Assembly (NCBI RefSeq): GCF_002967765.1
Contig: NZ_PUHY01000012.1
Span: forward strand, 806,001-870,000
DNA length: 64,000 bases
Source: Blastopirellula marina
Lineage (GTDB): Bacteria; Planctomycetota; Planctomycetia; Pirellulales; Pirellulaceae
Direction: 5' to 3'
The notes below the pieces were generated by a model. The model was not told the origin of the DNA. It saw only the letters and a list, made by a program, of their open reading frames with translations, and did no database searches. Made by a program: the position numbers and the translations under genes. Shown piece after piece: positions 61,728-64,000 of this stretch. Position 1 is the first letter of the stretch, and each line of letters begins with the position of its first letter.

Positions 61728-63371
61728 ATGAATCGCCTACCAACGATTGCGCTGGTAGCTTTGATTCTTAGCACGCTGGTTACCTACTTACCGGCTGCGG
61801 AATCGAAGCGTCCGAACATTCTCTTTGCCTTCGCCGACGATTGGGGAAAGCAGGCCAGTATTTATGGTCAGCTTGAGCCTGGCGGAATCAATGACGTTAT
61901 CCAAACGCCTCATTTCGATCAGATCGCCAAGCAAGGTGTTTTGTTCAAGAACGCGTTTGTAAACGCACCTTCCTGCACGCCTTGCCGTAGCTCGCTCCTT
62001 TCAGGGCAGTATTTCTGGCGAACTGGGCGGGGTGCGATTTTGCGAGGCGCGGTCTGGGATCCGACGATCCCCAGTTATCCGCTCCTGCTAAACGATGCCG
62101 GTTATCACATTGGTCAGACCTACAAAGTTTGGAGCCCTGGTACGCCGGTTGATGCTCCGTATGGAGGTCAGAAGTTTGCTTACGAAAAAGCAGGCGGGGC
62201 CTTCAATCAGTTCTCGCAGCGAGCAACTGCCCTCGTTAAGAAAGGCAAGTCGGTTGAAGAAGCGAAAGAAGAGCTGTACGGCCAGGTGCGTGGCAACTTC
62301 AAGGCGTTCCTCAGTGCCCGAAACGAAGGGGCGCCCTTCTGTTATTGGTTCGGTCCAACCAACGTCCATCGCAAATGGATCGCTGGAAGCGGCAAGGAAC
62401 TGTGGGATATCAACCCAGACGATCTGGAAGGAAAGATGCCGAAGTTCATGCCCGACGTTCCTGTCGTGCGACAAGACTTAGCGGATTATCTTGGCGAGAT
62501 CCAAGCGTTCGATGCCGCGCTCGGGATTTTGGTTGAAGAATTGAAGCAAGCGGGAGAGCTCGACAATACGATCATCGTGGTGAGTGGCGACCACGGCCCG
62601 CCTGGCTTTCCTGAGGGTAAGTGCAATTTATACGACTTTGGAACGCACGTTGCCCTGGCGATCGCTGGACCTGGTGTGAACGGAGGTCGCGTGGTCGATG
62701 ACTTTACGATTTTGCCAGACCTGGCTCCCACCTTTTTAGAAGCTGCGGGCGAACCAGTCCCGGATGTGATGACGGCCAAAAGTCTGTGGCCGGTGCTGAT
62801 GTCGGAGAAGGAGGGACTTGTCGACCCGGCCCGTACCGCGGCATTTACGGGACGCGAACGCCACGTCGAGATGGCACGGACAGGAAATAAGCCGTATCCA
62901 ATGCGAGGGATTCAAACGGCTGACTATCAATTAATTGTCAACTTTCGGCCAGACCGTTGGCCAATGGGCAACCCGTACAATTTGGATGGAGATAATCCAC
63001 CGACCAAGGATGAGTTGACCAATCAAACCTCGGTGACTTATCCCGACGACGATGCAAGTCCGACCAAGGCATTCCTGGTGATGCATCGAAACGATCCGGC
63101 GGTGAAGCCGCTGTATGAGCGGAACTATGGGAAGCGACCGCGAATCGAATTGTACGATTTGAAGAAGGATCCTAGTCAGATGACCAACGTGGCAGACGAT
63201 CCGAGCTATGCCAAAGTCAGAGCTGAATTGACCAAGCGTTTGATGAACGAGCTTGAGGCCAGCGGCGACCCACGGTTGATCGAAGATGGTAAGTTCTTCG
63301 AGACACCTCCTATGGCAGGTCCGCTCCCGGATGACGTGCCGAAGCCGAATCGGCAACGTGCTCGGAAGTGA
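61728..63371 (+). CDS. Secreted sulfatase, heparan N-sulfatase-like
   Basis: The product has 547 residues from ATG 61728; a TTG at 61716 is less likely. Its signal peptide ends near PAAE. The metal site is FAFADDWG; the formylglycine Cys is C83 in CTPCR, with a second Cys inside the motif at 86. [21 protein letters not shown] supplies more active-site residues. The pattern resembles sulfamidase (heparan N-sulfatase). It lies downstream of the flavin monooxygenase and converges on another sulfatase. Confidence 0.92.
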   Translation: MNRLPTIALVALILSTLVTYLPAAESKRPNILFAFADDWGKQASIYGQLEPGGINDVIQTPHFDQIAKQGVLFKNAFVNAPSCTPCRSSLLSGQYFWRTGRGAILRGAVWDPTIPSYPLLLNDAGYHIGQTYKVWSPGTPVDAPYGGQKFAYEKAGGAFNQFSQRATALVKKGKSVEEAKEELYGQVRGNFKAFLSARNEGAPFCYWFGPTNVHRKWIAGSGKELWDINPDDLEGKMPKFMPDVPVVRQDLADYLGEIQAFDAALGILVEELKQAGELDNTIIVVSGDHGPPGFPEGKCNLYDFGTHVALAIAGPGVNGGRVVDDFTILPDLAPTFLEAAGEPVPDVMTAKSLWPVLMSEKEGLVDPARTAAFTGRERHVEMARTGNKPYPMRGIQTADYQLIVNFRPDRWPMGNPYNLDGDNPPTKDELTNQTSVTYPDDDASPTKAFLVMHRNDPAVKPLYERNYGKRPRIELYDLKKDPSQMTNVADDPSYAKVRAELTKRLMNELEASGDPRLIEDGKFFETPPMAGPLPDDVPKPNRQRARK

Positions 63372-63373
63372 TC

Positions 63374-63411
63374 AAAACAAAAAAAGGGCCTGCTTGATTG
63401 GCAGGCCCTTT
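63374..63411. terminator. Bidirectional intrinsic terminator
   Basis: AAAGGGCCTGC and GCAGGCCCTTT form a stem with an A-run on the left between two convergent sulfatase genes. Confidence 0.88.
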
Positions 63412-63441
63412 CTAACTGGGGTCGTCGCTTTACGGAGCGAC

Positions 63442-64000
63442 TTACTTTTCCGCTTCAATTTGGGCAAGCAGTTCTTTCAGTTCGTTGAACTTCATTTGAT
63501 TCGCTTTGGAAACATCGGCCGTTTCACCTGGATCTTTGGCAAGATTGTACAGCGACAACTTGCTGTTCTTGTTACGGCCTTCGCGAACTAGCTTCCATTC
63601 GCCGACGCGTAAGCCAATTCCGCGTGGGGCTTCTTCCACAACGTAGTCGCGACCCTTCGCATCAGCTTCGCCGAGCAACGTTTCCGGCAAAGCTTCGCTA
63701 TCAGGTAGAGCACCCTCAGGAACTTCTTGCCCAACGATCGATGCGAATGTAGCACCTAAGTCGGTCGTAGTGATCATCTTGTCCGAAGTTTGTCCTGGCT
63801 TCACGACCTCGGGCCATTTCACGATGAATGGCGTTCGGGTTCCCCCTTCAAACGGAGTGTATTTGCCACCACGATAAGGGCCAGCCGGCAGGTGATCTCC
63901 CAGTTTTTCGACCGCACCATCTTTGTAGCCGTCGTCCAGTACAGGACCATTATCACTGCAAAAGACGATCAATGTGTTCTCGGTAAGCTTCAATTCGTCG
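63442..64000 (-). CDS. Sulfatase, C-terminal part (runs off right edge)
   Basis: The frame is open to the right edge, so the N-terminus with the formylglycine motif is outside the window. The visible ~185 residues contain LTENTLIVFCSDNGP, YRGGKYTPFEGGTRTPFIVKWP and DLGATFASIVG, all typical of arylsulfatase-A-like enzymes, followed by a C-terminal domain ending LAQIEAEK. It converges on the previous sulfatase. Confidence 0.9.
   Translation of the reverse strand, partial: DELKLTENTLIVFCSDNGPVLDDGYKDGAVEKLGDHLPAGPYRGGKYTPFEGGTRTPFIVKWPEVVKPGQTSDKMITTTDLGATFASIVGQEVPEGALPDSEALPETLLGEADAKGRDYVVEEAPRGIGLRVGEWKLVREGRNKNSKLSLYNLAKDPGETADVSKANQMKFNELKELLAQIEAEK

Overview
The window looks like chromosomal DNA of a planctomycete of the Pirellulaceae type (Blastopirellula, Bremerella or Rhodopirellula-like). 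This is inferred from gene content, not from a marker gene. It holds three complete secreted sulfatases plus the end of a fourth, two secreted SUMF1-fold paralogues, three PQQ-like beta-propeller proteins, a large TIG/PPC-like exported protein, several HEAT-repeat proteins and many exported or lipoprotein-anchored proteins with long low-complexity linkers. Genes are mostly single or in short operons. I see no rRNA, tRNA, CRISPR array, insertion sequence or prophage.

Layout. 1-1717: SpoIIM-RDD membrane gene pair, cut by the left edge. 2.0-5.1 kb: a small non-specific-endonuclease-like protein, then a sulfatase-corA unit. 5.3-9.1 kb: a BRCT-MerR-TPR protein, a haem-c-motif LRR protein and a yeast-type xylose-reductase-like aldo/keto reductase. 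9.3-13.7 kb: inositol-phosphate synthase, an aspartate/aromatic aminotransferase and a HEAT protein. 14.2-16.2 kb: a histone-H1-like Lys/Ala protein behind a leader hairpin, and a DEAD-box helicase. 16.2-23 kb: a three-gene unit around an orphan iron-type binding lipoprotein, a HExxH lipoprotein, a PQQ-like protein, a 67-residue acidic protein and a thioredoxin-like lipoprotein. 23-30 kb: epmB facing away from efp, an exported phosphoesterase, a membrane protein and a VWA lipoprotein. 30-38.2 kb: bioD, the overlapping aguB-aguA pair, a degenerate receiver-csaA pair and two tandem PQQ-like proteins. 38.4-47.5 kb: cupin, a Cys-rich exported protein, sulfatase, SUMF1-like protein, the TIG/PPC-like protein and a DPFG-repeat protein. 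47.9-57.5 kb: DUF2237, HEAT proteins, an EEP-family phosphodiesterase, a second SUMF1-like protein, a family-1 glycosyltransferase, a PolB-like exonuclease and pepT. 57.7-64 kb: family-2 glycosyltransferase, a HhH/HTH protein, an AT-rich gap, a flavin monooxygenase and two sulfatases facing each other.

How the genes may work together. Sulfatases and propeller/SUMF1 proteins fit a marine, sulfated-polysaccharide-degrading life style. epmB and efp act in EF-P beta-lysylation. aguA and aguB convert agmatine to putrescine. No complete new system such as a defence island or biosynthetic cluster is evident. The most unusual items are the BRCT-MerR-TPR protein, the HhH/HTH protein at 58.7 kb, the Cys-rich exported protein, the SUMF1 paralogues lacking one catalytic Cys and sharing a 12-base upstream element, and the DPFG-repeat protein. 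Many start codons were moved to internal ATG/GTG codons with better upstream sites or a proper signal peptide; these choices are stated per entry.
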